Shown here: positions 34,612-43,367 of the stretch, piece after piece
How the letters are laid out: the number at the start of each line of letters is the position of its first letter
Position numbering within the stretch: position 1 is the first letter of the stretch
Assembly (NCBI RefSeq): GCF_019431045.1
Contig: NZ_JAHXPT010000018.1
Location: 1-54,698, forward strand
Direction of reading: 5' to 3'
Length of the DNA: 54,698 nucleotides
Source of the DNA: Clostridium weizhouense
GTDB lineage: Bacteria > Bacillota > Clostridia > Clostridiales > Clostridiaceae
The notes under the pieces: generated by a model
Told to the model about the DNA's origin: nothing
The model's input: the letters and a program-made list of their open reading frames with translations, nothing else
Databases searched by the model: none
Program-made: the position numbers and the translations under genes

Positions 34612-36060
34612 ATGAAGTTATGGCAAAAAATATACTTTTTTTCTTTATTATTGCTTATATTTACTTTAAATATAGCTGGAGTTATACTGATACAAAAATT
34701 CCATAATGATGTATTAGAAAAAGAGATTGAGAAATGTCTTGCAGAACAAAAATTTGTTTCTTCAGAATTCAGAATTAATTCTTTAGCTTTGCAAAAAAAC
34801 TATTATTTAGATAGTTCTCCTGATATTAATATGTCAATTAGTGCTTTAATGAGTGAGTATAACAATTTAATTAATCATGAAATTGGACAACATGGAGATA
34901 TAGAAATTTTAGATACCCAAAATAAAATATTATATTCAGATGTAAAATTTCCTGTTTCAGATGAAAAACAGGAATTACAAAACCTTTCTTTAGGAAAAAC
35001 AAACTACATTATTCGAACATTAGATGGAAAGCAGTATTTATATGTAGGTAGTTTAATTAATGTGTATAATATCCCAATAAAAATACATTATGCTAAAGAT
35101 ATTTCAAGCATATACACCGAAAAAATGAGCCATTATGCTCTTTTTATGAAATTGGATATTTTAATCTGTTCTCTTTTTGCTGTTTTTATGTTTTTTGTAA
35201 GCAGATTAATAACAAAACCAATAAATACGTTAATAGAGTCTACTCAGAAAATATCTTTGGGACAATATTCTGAAAGAGTAAGCATAAAATCAAAGGATGA
35301 ATTTAATGTTCTTTCAAATCATTTTAATCTAATGGCTCAGACAATAGAAGATAAAATAAATGATCTGGAAATTTCTAATATTGAAAAGGAAACCTTCATA
35401 AATAATCTTACTCATGAACTTAAGACTCCTTTGACTTCTATAATTGGATATGCAAATTTAATAAGAACATCAAAATATAATGAAGAGTTATTTTTTGAAT
35501 CTGCAAATTATATTTACAAAGAGGGAAAAAGACTTGAGAAGATGGCTTTTAAAATGATGGATTTAATTTATGCTAAGACTCAAGAATTTAAATTAATACC
35601 TGAAAAAATTATGCCAATAATATATGAAGTAGAAAAATCTTTGTCTGCTAAGTTTAGAGATAAAAATATAAATTTAATTATTGAAGGGGAAGATTGCATA
35701 TTAGATGTGGACAAAGATTTAATTAAGATGGAATTATGCAATTTAGTAGAAAATGCTATAAAAGCATCTGATAATGATTCTAAAATATATTTAAAAGTAT
35801 CTGTTTTACAAGATAAGACTTATATATCTATAGTGGACTTTGGTTTTGGAATGGCAAAAGAACATTTGGATAAAATATGGCAGCCTTTTTATGTTGTTGA
35901 TAAAGCAAGGTGTAGAAAGAATAATGGAGCAGGAATTGGACTTTCTATTTGCAAAAAAATAGCGGAAGTTCATAATGCGGATATTAAAATAAGTAGTGAA
36001 TTAGGTAAGGGTACAGAAGTAAATTTAATTTTTAGAAATTCTATTTCCACTATACATTAA
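34612..36060 (+). CDS. Sensor histidine kinase
   Basis: A 482-residue membrane kinase: TM1 (about 8-28), an extracellular region of about 150 residues, TM2 (about 180-200), HAMP (about 200-255), HisKA with HELKTPLTSIIGYANL (phospho-His about 268), and a HATPase domain with NLVENAIKAS (N box), DFGFGMA (G1) and GAGIGLSICKKIA (G2). The signal is unknown. It pairs with the preceding OmpR-type regulator. A secreted protein with the same upstream repeat follows. Confidence 0.93.
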   Translation: MKLWQKIYFFSLLLLIFTLNIAGVILIQKFHNDVLEKEIEKCLAEQKFVSSEFRINSLALQKNYYLDSSPDINMSISALMSEYNNLINHEIGQHGDIEILDTQNKILYSDVKFPVSDEKQELQNLSLGKTNYIIRTLDGKQYLYVGSLINVYNIPIKIHYAKDISSIYTEKMSHYALFMKLDILICSLFAVFMFFVSRLITKPINTLIESTQKISLGQYSERVSIKSKDEFNVLSNHFNLMAQTIEDKINDLEISNIEKETFINNLTHELKTPLTSIIGYANLIRTSKYNEELFFESANYIYKEGKRLEKMAFKMMDLIYAKTQEFKLIPEKIMPIIYEVEKSLSAKFRDKNINLIIEGEDCILDVDKDLIKMELCNLVENAIKASDNDSKIYLKVSVLQDKTYISIVDFGFGMAKEHLDKIWQPFYVVDKARCRKNNGAGIGLSICKKIAEVHNADIKISSELGKGTEVNLIFRNSISTIH

Positions 36061-36102
36061 TTAAATTTGTAAGCTAAAAGTAAAATAAAAAATAATTGAA
36101 AG

Positions 36103-36156
36103 TTTACAACTATTTTACAACTGGAATAAACTTCTGGGACATTTGAATTTTATAAT
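36103..36156 (+). promoter_or_regulatory. Second copy of the response-regulator repeat
   Basis: TTTACAACTATTTTACAA (36103-36120) is identical to the site before the response regulator. TATAAT lies at 36151-36156. It probably makes the downstream secreted protein a target of the adjacent two-component system. Confidence 0.65.
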
Positions 36157-36231
36157 TAAAGTGTGGTAAGTACTTATACACAATTAAGACTGAATGAAAA
36201 ATAAAAATATGTTGTATGTGGAGGAATTATT

Positions 36232-37047
36232 ATGTTTTCAAAAAAGTTAACAGCAGTATTAGTTGCATTAGGAGTAGTAGCATCTACTAGTGCTTTATTT
36301 AATGAAATTAACATAAAAGGAGCTTTTGCAGATAGTGTAAAACAAAATGTTGTTTATACTAAAGATAATGCATCAGTAGCTTCTAAAGATGATTTTGATG
36401 TAACTGGTGCTGAAGAAGAAGCTTATAGAGATAAGTCTTTAGAGGTTTTAAAAAATTACTTTAATATATCAGTTAAAGAAAATGAAAACTTTAAGTTCAG
36501 TGCATGTGTATTAAATGAAAAAACTTTAGATGAACTAAAGGTAAAAGAAAAAGAAACAATAAAGGAGTTATATGACAATAAAGAGATTGCTAAGGAAGAA
36601 TATGATGAACGAATAGCTTTTTCTGAAAAAAATAATGATGGACTTAAAAATAGAGTAGAAAAATTAAAACATGGAATGATTCAAACGGGATGGGTTGGTG
36701 TTAATAACGAGAATAAATGCTATATGTTTGATTTTAATGAGAATACAAAGGAAGTAGATTCTGTATTGGTTAGTGAAGGCATTCCTAAAGAATCAGATGT
36801 TCCATTAAAAATTAGTGAAGAAGAATTAAAAAATACAGCAGAAGCTTTTATTAAACAACATAAATTAGGAGACTTAGAAAATCCTAAATGTATACTTGTA
36901 AAAGGAAAGCGTCTTTTTTATCAAGATGAAAATGATTCATCAAAAAAGGTAGAAGTAGGAATCAATTCATTTACAGGTAAAGTAAGTAGTTTTTCAGTAA
37001 AAGAATATGCAGATTTTGAATATAATAGAGTAATTAATGAAAAATAA
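36232..37047 (+). CDS. Secreted protein, PepSY-like C-terminal region
   Basis: A 271-residue protein with a Sec signal peptide (cleavage likely after GAFA near residue 34). The central region (about 110-150) is a charged helix. The C-terminal part ISEEELKNTAEAFIKQHKLG ... KVEVGINSFTGKVSSFS resembles a PepSY/YcdB-type unit by pattern, not by strong identity. The function is unknown; a cell-envelope role sensed by the neighbouring kinase is inferred. GGAGG lies 8 bases before the ATG. Confidence 0.75.
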   Translation: MFSKKLTAVLVALGVVASTSALFNEINIKGAFADSVKQNVVYTKDNASVASKDDFDVTGAEEEAYRDKSLEVLKNYFNISVKENENFKFSACVLNEKTLDELKVKEKETIKELYDNKEIAKEEYDERIAFSEKNNDGLKNRVEKLKHGMIQTGWVGVNNENKCYMFDFNENTKEVDSVLVSEGIPKESDVPLKISEEELKNTAEAFIKQHKLGDLENPKCILVKGKRLFYQDENDSSKKVEVGINSFTGKVSSFSVKEYADFEYNRVINEK

Positions 37048-37065
37048 ATAGACTAATAATAATGA

Positions 37066-37120
37066 AATCTCTATATTTTATAACAGATTATTGTTATAGA
37101 ATATAGAGATTAGTTCTTTT
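37066..37120 (+). terminator. Terminator of the secreted-protein gene
   Basis: 20-bp arms (37066-37085 with 37092-37111) with one mismatch, then a T-rich tail. Confidence 0.75.
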
Positions 37121-37199
37121 ATAGTATTAAAACTAAATAAATTGTATTATAATTGATATATTGTAAAAAACACCAAAAGAAATATAGGAGAATAACAAT

Positions 37200-38099
37200 A
37201 TGAGAATTGGAATTATAGGTATAGGGAAAATTTGTAAAAAAGCATATCTTCCGTTTATAACAAGTAAGGAAAAGATAGAGCTTGTATTATGTACAAGGAA
37301 TACAAGTACCATAAATGAAATTAGTAAGAAATATAGAATTAAAGAATGTGTAACAAACATAGATGATTTAATAAAAAGTAATGTCTGTGGAGTTTTTGTA
37401 CACTCATCTACAGAATCACATTATGAAATATGCAAAAAGCTTTTAGAAAATAAGATAAATGTTTATGTTGATAAACCAATAAGCTATTGTTATGAGGAAG
37501 GAGTAGAACTTTATAATATAGCAAAAAGGAATAATGTATTACTAATGGTTGGTTTTAATAGAAGATTTTCTCCAAGAATAAAAGAACTAAAGGAATTAGG
37601 AACAGCAAGTATTATTATAATGGAAAAAAACAGGTTTAAAGGACCAGAAGAAAAGAGATTTTTTGTATTTGATGATTTTATTCATGTTGTTGATACAATA
37701 AGATTTTTAATGAATGGTGAAGTAGATCATATTACTGTTGATTATAAAAAACAAGGAGAGAAAGTTTCTTCAGTGTTAGTAAAACTATCAAATAAAAATA
37801 CAACTTCGATAGCTATTATGAATAGGGAAAATGGAATAAATGAAGAAACATTAGAATATATGACGATTTCTAAAAAGGTTGTTTTAAGGGAGCTTGCTTC
37901 TAAAAAATCTTTTGAGGGAAATAAAACTTCCATGGAAGAGTTCGGGGCATGGGAGACTACTTTATATAAAAAAGGATTTGAGGGTATAATAGATGAATTT
38001 TTAAATTGTATCAAAAATAATAATAAGCCATCAATTACAATAGAGGATGCCTTAGAGACTCATAAACTTTGTGAAGAAATAGTTCAAAAAATTAACTGA
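37200..38099 (+). CDS. Gfo/Idh/MocA-family oxidoreductase
   Basis: A 299-residue NAD(P)-dependent dehydrogenase. The Rossmann motif GIIGIGKICKKAYLPF is at residues 4-19, DKPI (catalytic Lys) is near 96 and GFNRRFSPRIKEL near 120. The C-terminal alpha/beta domain is shorter than usual (family about 330-350). Substrates in this family are sugars, inositols or biliverdin-like molecules; here it is unknown. AGGAG lies 8 bases before the ATG. It is monocistronic, convergent with the DeoR gene. Confidence 0.9.
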   Translation: MRIGIIGIGKICKKAYLPFITSKEKIELVLCTRNTSTINEISKKYRIKECVTNIDDLIKSNVCGVFVHSSTESHYEICKKLLENKINVYVDKPISYCYEEGVELYNIAKRNNVLLMVGFNRRFSPRIKELKELGTASIIIMEKNRFKGPEEKRFFVFDDFIHVVDTIRFLMNGEVDHITVDYKKQGEKVSSVLVKLSNKNTTSIAIMNRENGINEETLEYMTISKKVVLRELASKKSFEGNKTSMEEFGAWETTLYKKGFEGIIDEFLNCIKNNNKPSITIEDALETHKLCEEIVQKIN

Positions 38100-38162
38100 T
38101 ATTAAAGAAATAAAAATAATATCAGGTTATGTTTGGGGAGAATGTTTAAAATATACTGATTT

Positions 38163-38196
38163 TTAAGGGAAGTCTAGAGTCTTCCCTTAATTCATT
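38163..38196. terminator. Convergent hairpin terminator
   Basis: TTAAGGGAAG (38163-38172) pairs with 38181-38190; the T-runs are weak. It lies between convergent genes. Confidence 0.55.
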
Positions 38197-38213
38197 AAAT
38201 AGTAAATCAATTT

Positions 38214-38978
38214 TTATATTAAATTAACGTAATATTCATCAAGCAAATTAACTATAGATTTATTAGGTAGAGCTTCAGTAATAATACCATGAAAATCTAT
38301 TGCATTTGAAAAAATAAAATTACCATTTGTTTTAAATTTCTCATTTAACATCACTAAAAATAATTCTTTAGATATGCTTATCATAGCTTGTTTGGTAGAA
38401 GCATCTTCTGAGATAGTGGTACTTATACTACCATCACTAAGATCAATTCCAGTACAACCTAAAAATGCTTTATTACAACGATATTTTTTAATTTGTTCAA
38501 TAGAGTATGATCCAATGCTGCCTCCTACAAATGAATTATAGTCTCCACCAATGAAAATAAAATGTGTTTTTGAATTTTCAGGAATTAATGATGATATTTC
38601 AAACATATTTGTGATTAAAGTTATGGGCTTATCATTTTTTACTATTAATTTTGCAATTATATATGAAATAGTTGATGCATCTAAAAAAATGGTATCATTT
38701 TCATTTATTTGATTAAAAGCTTTTTGAGCAACAATTTCTTTCAAATCCATGTTTTCAACTACACGCTTACTAAAACTTTGACAATTAACAAGTGTATGTC
38801 TTACATTTATAGCTCCACCATAAGTACGTTGTAATAGTTTTTTTTTCTCTAAAGCTTGAAGGTCTTTTCTTATCATACTCTCACTTACATTAAATTCTTT
38901 ACTTAAATCTTTAACTAATACTTTTCCATTTTTGTCTAATAAGTCTAAAATATATTTATAACGCTCTTCAATAAACAT
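38214..38978 (-). CDS. DeoR-family transcriptional regulator
   Basis: A 254-residue regulator with an N-terminal DeoR helix-turn-helix (VKDLSKEFNVSESMIRKDLQALEKKKLLQRTYGGA) and a C-terminal DeoR sensor domain (IFLDASTISYIIAKL, NMFEISSLI, FIGGDYNSFVGGSIG, KAFLGCTGID) that normally binds phosphosugars. It is divergent from a Cof-type phosphatase, which is probably its target. An inverted repeat AACAAATAG/CTATTTGTT spans the shared promoter region. Confidence 0.92.
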   Translation of the reverse strand: MFIEERYKYILDLLDKNGKVLVKDLSKEFNVSESMIRKDLQALEKKKLLQRTYGGAINVRHTLVNCQSFSKRVVENMDLKEIVAQKAFNQINENDTIFLDASTISYIIAKLIVKNDKPITLITNMFEISSLIPENSKTHFIFIGGDYNSFVGGSIGSYSIEQIKKYRCNKAFLGCTGIDLSDGSISTTISEDASTKQAMISISKELFLVMLNEKFKTNGNFIFSNAIDFHGIITEALPNKSIVNLLDEYYVNLI

Positions 38979-38998
38979 TTTTAAATCTCCTAAAATTA

Positions 38999-39080
38999 CT
39001 ATTTGTTATCATTATAATATAAAGTTATAATAAATTCAATTGACAAATGAGAATAAATAATATAAAATCAGAACAAATAG
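38999..39080. promoter_or_regulatory. Divergent control region with 9-bp inverted repeat and promoter
   Basis: CTATTTGTT (38999-39007) and AACAAATAG (39072-39080) are perfect inverted half-sites flanking a promoter, TTGACA (39040-39045), 17 bp, TAAAAT (39063-39068), that drives the Cof phosphatase. These are candidate DeoR half-operators for looping repression. Confidence 0.55.
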
Positions 39081-39099
39081 GAAACAAGGGGATGGACTT

Positions 39100-39894
39100 A
39101 TGAAGAAAGTTATATTTTTAGATATAGATGGTACATTATTAGATTGTTTTAATGGGTTAGTAGATATTACACCGAAAGTTAAAAAGGTAATTCGTTCATT
39201 ACAAGCAAATGGAGATTACGTTTTTATTGCGTCAGGTAGACCTTATGCATTTTTGAGCCAAGCTATATTGGATTTTGGATTTGATGGTTTTATTTTAGCA
39301 AATGGAGCCCAAGTAATAATTAATAATAAGACTATATATAGTGATCCTATAAATAAAGAGTTTGTAAAAAAATTAATATCTGAGTTTGAAAAACATAATA
39401 TTCAATATATATTAGAGGGTGACTTGTATTCATATATGAAAGAAGATTTTAAAGAGTTTTATAATTTTTATGACGGTTTAGGCATTTCAAGAAGATATAT
39501 AAATAGTAATTATGATATTGAAGAAATTAATGTGCATAAAGTAGAAATTTTATGTCATGATAAAGAAGTTTCAAAGTTATTTTTATCATTAATAGAGAGT
39601 AATTCAGATTATGATTATTTTAGTAGCATAGATGATCAATCTTTTGAACTATATTCAAAGAAAAATACTAAAGCAACTGGAATATTAAAAGCTTTAGAAT
39701 ATTTAAATATTCCAATTGAAAATAGCTATGCATTTGGAGATGGCAAAAATGATATAGAAATGTTATCAATAGTTGGATGTGGAATAGCAATGGGAAATGC
39801 ATGTGATGAGGTTAAAAAATATGCAAATGAAGTTACAGATACTGTGCACAATGATGGTGTAGCATTAGGAATAGAAAGATATGTGGTTTGTTAA
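39100..39894 (+). CDS. Cof-type HAD phosphatase
   Basis: A 264-residue HAD-IIB hydrolase. Motif I is LDIDGTLLD (residues 6-14), motif II is ASGRP near 46, motif III Lys lies in KNTKATGILKAL, and motif IV is FGDGKNDIEML near 212. A C2-type cap lies in the middle. Such enzymes dephosphorylate sugar phosphates, PLP or flavin precursors. The divergent DeoR regulator suggests a sugar-phosphate role. The ribosome site AAGGGGATG overlaps the usual distance. Confidence 0.92.
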   Translation: MKKVIFLDIDGTLLDCFNGLVDITPKVKKVIRSLQANGDYVFIASGRPYAFLSQAILDFGFDGFILANGAQVIINNKTIYSDPINKEFVKKLISEFEKHNIQYILEGDLYSYMKEDFKEFYNFYDGLGISRRYINSNYDIEEINVHKVEILCHDKEVSKLFLSLIESNSDYDYFSSIDDQSFELYSKKNTKATGILKALEYLNIPIENSYAFGDGKNDIEMLSIVGCGIAMGNACDEVKKYANEVTDTVHNDGVALGIERYVVC

Positions 39895-40287
39895 GTCAAA
39901 GTTTTGATATAAGAGCTAAAATCAAATGTAATTTCGCAAAAAAGGAATAGATTATTAATTAATAGTAAAATGTATCAATAAATTAAGAGCGCAATAATAT
40001 TTAATAGAACTTCACTATATTTGTGAAGTTCTATTTTTATATAAAGATATATTATTATCTAGTATATTAAAATTAGATATTTTAATTAACCTTTAATTAA
40101 AGTCTTAAGGCTGTTGCAATAGATAGTACAGGAAATTCATCTCTCTGCATTTTTTTAGTTAAAATTTTAATTAGTGAAATTAAAAAAAATACAATATAAT
40201 AATAAATAGTTCAATGTTACTTAAAAAAATAAAATCATATAAAAAATGTGAAGAGTTTTTATAATTAAAGATGAGGGAGTATGTTTT
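39895..40287. other. Intergenic region with terminator
   Basis: About 390 bases with no gene. It holds a terminator at 40003-40040 and AT-rich sequence before the next gene. Confidence 0.4.
40003..40042 (+). terminator. Terminator of the Cof phosphatase gene
   Basis: Perfect 13-bp arms AATAGAACTTCAC (40003-40015) and 40023-40035, then TTTATAT. Confidence 0.8.
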
Positions 40288-40968
40288 ATGAATTATAAGA
40301 TTATTTGTTTTGGAGATAAAATAAAATTAAAGGATAGTAGTCCCGCACTTTCTTTTTTGGATGATAGTAGTAATCATTATTATAGAATAGATAACAATAT
40401 TATAGAAGTAATTAATTTATATAATTTTGAAGATTATAATTTTAATTTGTATAAAGGAAAAATAATAGTATTGATTAATAAAATAACTAGTAATAATGTT
40501 AGTAAAATCAAGAATTTAATTAAAAAAAGTAATGTCTTAATATTTGCAGGAGAAAATTTAACAGAAGAAAATTTAAAAAGTACTATTTTTATTAGTGGTT
40601 TAAAAAACCATGAAGAAATAGAATTAAAATTATTAATTAAGATAATTTCAAATGAAGAGTTTTTATATAAAGTAAAAAATATGAATTATATAAATTATAT
40701 TATTATGGGGCAAGAAGAAAATACTGATTCAATAGGTGGAATGATTCTGAATATATTAAAAAATTTATCTTTTTTAAGTGGAAGTAAAAATTATAATGTT
40801 ATAATTTATTCTAAAAATGAATTAAACTTGCAAGATCTTGGTTATTTAGAAGATGCCATTAAAGAATATATTGAGATAAATTCTAAGTTGATCTTTGACC
40901 AAATAACGACATTAAATGAAAATGATAACCTTAATTACTTTATTATAGGTGAAAAAATACTTAAATAA
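40288..40968 (+). CDS. Hypothetical protein, possible FtsZ C-domain-like fold
   Basis: A 226-residue soluble protein, rich in Asn, Ile and Lys, not assigned to a family. By eye, the last 90 residues follow the order of the FtsZ C-terminal domain: IGGMILNILKNL, then YNVIIYSKNELNLQDLGYLEDAIKEYI (compare the GVLINITGG...L.EVNEAA segment of FtsZ), then SKLIFDQITTLNENDNLNYFIIGE (compare ANIIFG..ID..L.D...VTVIATG). The GTP-binding tubulin signature GGGTG(T/S)G is absent. The start has GAGGGAG upstream. The similarity is a weak hypothesis. Confidence 0.65.
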   Translation: MNYKIICFGDKIKLKDSSPALSFLDDSSNHYYRIDNNIIEVINLYNFEDYNFNLYKGKIIVLINKITSNNVSKIKNLIKKSNVLIFAGENLTEENLKSTIFISGLKNHEEIELKLLIKIISNEEFLYKVKNMNYINYIIMGQEENTDSIGGMILNILKNLSFLSGSKNYNVIIYSKNELNLQDLGYLEDAIKEYIEINSKLIFDQITTLNENDNLNYFIIGEKILK

Positions 40969-41087
40969 CTTAAATAATTATTTAAAAACTTTATAAAATT
41001 GTTTTGGATGAATAAACATAATACAATGCTTTTGGAGATAAACATTATACGAATTAATGTTAAAAATTAAACAAAGGAGAAGTTATT

Positions 41088-42146
41088 GTGTTAGAGATTA
41101 TAAAAAGTACATTAACAGATAATGCAATTTTAGGAGCGATTTTTTCATCAATATTTATTATTTTATTAGGTTTTTATTTAAGAAAGAAGGAAATATTAAA
41201 TTCAGCTGCATCTAAGATGCTTACTAAAGTTGTTCTTTCGGTTTCATTACCAGCATTAGCATTTACATCTTTTATGAGTGATATAAATGGAGAACAATTA
41301 AAAGAAGGTTTAAGTATATTAGTTTGGGGATTTGCAATTTATATTATATTAATTCCAATTACCAAGTTTATGTATTTAAAAGTAAAAGGTGATAAGCAAG
41401 ATGTTTATAGAGTTTTAACTATATTTGGTTCAACTACATTCTTTTCAACTCCAATTGTTACTGTAGTTTATGGAGCAGTAGGAGTAATGTATGCAAACAT
41501 ATTTAATATTGCTTATAGAGTATTCTTATATTCATATGCATTTATTAAAATGTCAGGAGCAAAAATGGACAAAGATAATTTCAAGAAGAATATGAAAGAA
41601 ATTTTCTTAAATCCAATTATTATTGCAACTTTCTTAGGATTATTTATTTGGTTATTCCAAGAAAATTTACCACAAGTATCAGTTCAAGTTCAAGGGAAAA
41701 TGAAAGAAGTTGCTTTTTTAAGAATTGATCAAACAGTTCCATGGTTATATAAACCACTTACTTATTTAAAAACATTAGCATCACCACTTGCTTGGTTATC
41801 AATAGGTTCTACTTTAGCAGAAGTACCATTTAAGAAGGCTGTATCACAAAAAGATGCTTGGGTATATAGTATAATTAAAGTTATATTAGTACCAGTAATA
41901 AATTTAGCATTATTAATAGTATTAAATAAATTCAACATTTTACCAGTTTCATTTGAAGGTTTAGCAGCAACTGTTATAATGATGGCAGCACCAACTGCTA
42001 CAGTGGCAGCAGCATATGCTATTAGTTATGATAGAGAGTCATTATTTACATCAAATTGTTCATTATTATCTACTGTAGTTGCAGTATTTGCAATGCCAAT
42101 TTGGATAGTTGTTTTAGAAGTTATAAAAAGTTTAGCAATATTTTAA
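41088..42146 (+). CDS. AEC-family (auxin efflux carrier-like) transporter
   Basis: A 352-residue membrane protein with ten predicted helices in two five-helix units of the AEC family. Segments include LNSAASKMLTKVVLSVSLPALAFTSF in the N-terminal unit and LAATVIMMAAPTATVAAAYAI in the C-terminal one. Bacterial AEC members carry malate, lactate or other carboxylates. It starts with GTG after AAGGAG. It is 32 bases upstream of a D-2-hydroxyacid dehydrogenase, so uptake or export of a hydroxy acid is inferred. Confidence 0.9.
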   Translation: MLEIIKSTLTDNAILGAIFSSIFIILLGFYLRKKEILNSAASKMLTKVVLSVSLPALAFTSFMSDINGEQLKEGLSILVWGFAIYIILIPITKFMYLKVKGDKQDVYRVLTIFGSTTFFSTPIVTVVYGAVGVMYANIFNIAYRVFLYSYAFIKMSGAKMDKDNFKKNMKEIFLNPIIIATFLGLFIWLFQENLPQVSVQVQGKMKEVAFLRIDQTVPWLYKPLTYLKTLASPLAWLSIGSTLAEVPFKKAVSQKDAWVYSIIKVILVPVINLALLIVLNKFNILPVSFEGLAATVIMMAAPTATVAAAYAISYDRESLFTSNCSLLSTVVAVFAMPIWIVVLEVIKSLAIF

Positions 42147-42178
42147 AGCTAAGTAGCTAATGATAAAGGAGATTAATT

Positions 42179-43177
42179 ATGGTTAAATTAGTTTGTTATG
42201 GAGTAAGAGAAACAGAAGTCCCATATTTTGAAAAAATAAATAAAAAGTTTGGTTATGATATAAAATTAGTTACATTGGGATTAAATCATGAAAATGTTAA
42301 AGATGCTATTGGTGCTGAAGCCGTTATGGTTAGAGGAAATTGTATGGCAGATAGACAAAATTTAGAGTTACTTAAAGCAAATGGACTTAAATATTTATTA
42401 ACAAGAACTGTAGGATTTGATCATGTTGATTTAGATGCTGTTAAAGAGTTAGATTTAAAATGTGCTAGAGTACCTGGTTATTCACCAAATGCAATTTCAG
42501 AACTTGCAGTTTCACTTGCAATGATGTTATTAAGACATACTGCTTACACAGTAAATAAAACAAAGGAAAAGAATTTTACTGTAGATGCATTTATGTTTAG
42601 TAAAGAAATAAGAAATTGTACTGTAGCGGTTTTAGGTGCAGGAAGAATTGGTTTAACAACAGCTAAGTTATTTAAAGGATTAGGGGCAAGAGTTATTGCT
42701 TATGATGTTTATCAAAGTGATGAAGCTAAAGAAATTGTTGAATTTATGGAAATGGATGAGTTATTAAAACAAGCAGATATTCTTTCAGTACATATGCCAT
42801 ATATTAAAGGTGTAAATTATCATATGATTAATGATGAATTTATAGCAAAAATGAAAGATGGAGCTATTTTAGTAAATACAGCTAGAGGTGAAGTTCAAAA
42901 TATTGAAGCTATTATTAAAGCTATTGAAAGTGGAAAACTTGGCGGATTTGCTACTGATGTTTTAGAAGGAGAATCACAAGTATTCTTTAAAGATTTAAAA
43001 AATCAAGAACTATCTAATAAAGTTTTTGAAAAACTAGTTAATTTATATCCTAAAGTGTTATTAACACCACACATTGGTTCATATACAGATGAAGCATTAA
43101 GCAATATGATTGAGTTTTCATATGAAAATTTAAGAGAGTATTTAAATCAAGGAATATGCAAAAATAGTATAGCATAA
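42179..43177 (+). CDS. D-2-hydroxyacid dehydrogenase (D-lactate dehydrogenase group)
   Basis: A 332-residue NAD-dependent enzyme of the LdhA/FldH/HicDH group. The nucleotide motif is VAVLGAGRIGLTTAKLF near 145; catalytic Arg is in VNTARGEVQN, Glu in ATDVLEGESQVF, and His in TPHIGSYTDEA. The length matches. It interconverts 2-oxoacids and D-2-hydroxyacids. Lactate, phenyllactate or hydroxyisocaproate are all possible. Operon partner of the AEC carrier; site AAAGGAG upstream. Confidence 0.92.
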   Translation: MVKLVCYGVRETEVPYFEKINKKFGYDIKLVTLGLNHENVKDAIGAEAVMVRGNCMADRQNLELLKANGLKYLLTRTVGFDHVDLDAVKELDLKCARVPGYSPNAISELAVSLAMMLLRHTAYTVNKTKEKNFTVDAFMFSKEIRNCTVAVLGAGRIGLTTAKLFKGLGARVIAYDVYQSDEAKEIVEFMEMDELLKQADILSVHMPYIKGVNYHMINDEFIAKMKDGAILVNTARGEVQNIEAIIKAIESGKLGGFATDVLEGESQVFFKDLKNQELSNKVFEKLVNLYPKVLLTPHIGSYTDEALSNMIEFSYENLREYLNQGICKNSIA

Positions 43178-43207
43178 TAAGCTAGATATAATAAATTCGA
43201 TATAATA

Positions 43208-43268
43208 GGAGACTATATTAATACAATATAATTAATAAAAATTATATTGTAATATAGTCTCTTAAATT
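43208..43268 (+). terminator. Terminator after the hydroxyacid dehydrogenase
   Basis: Outer arms GGAGACTATATTA and TAATATAGTCTCT and inner arms CAATATAATT/AATTATATTG form a long interrupted stem (43208-43262). Confidence 0.75.
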
Positions 43269-43367
43269 TTATGGTTGTTTTTTATCACTATTATATTGTA
43301 GTATAAAGCTCATGGATAAAAATATAGTTTTTAAAAAATATATGAACCTTACTTTAAGGAGTAACAA

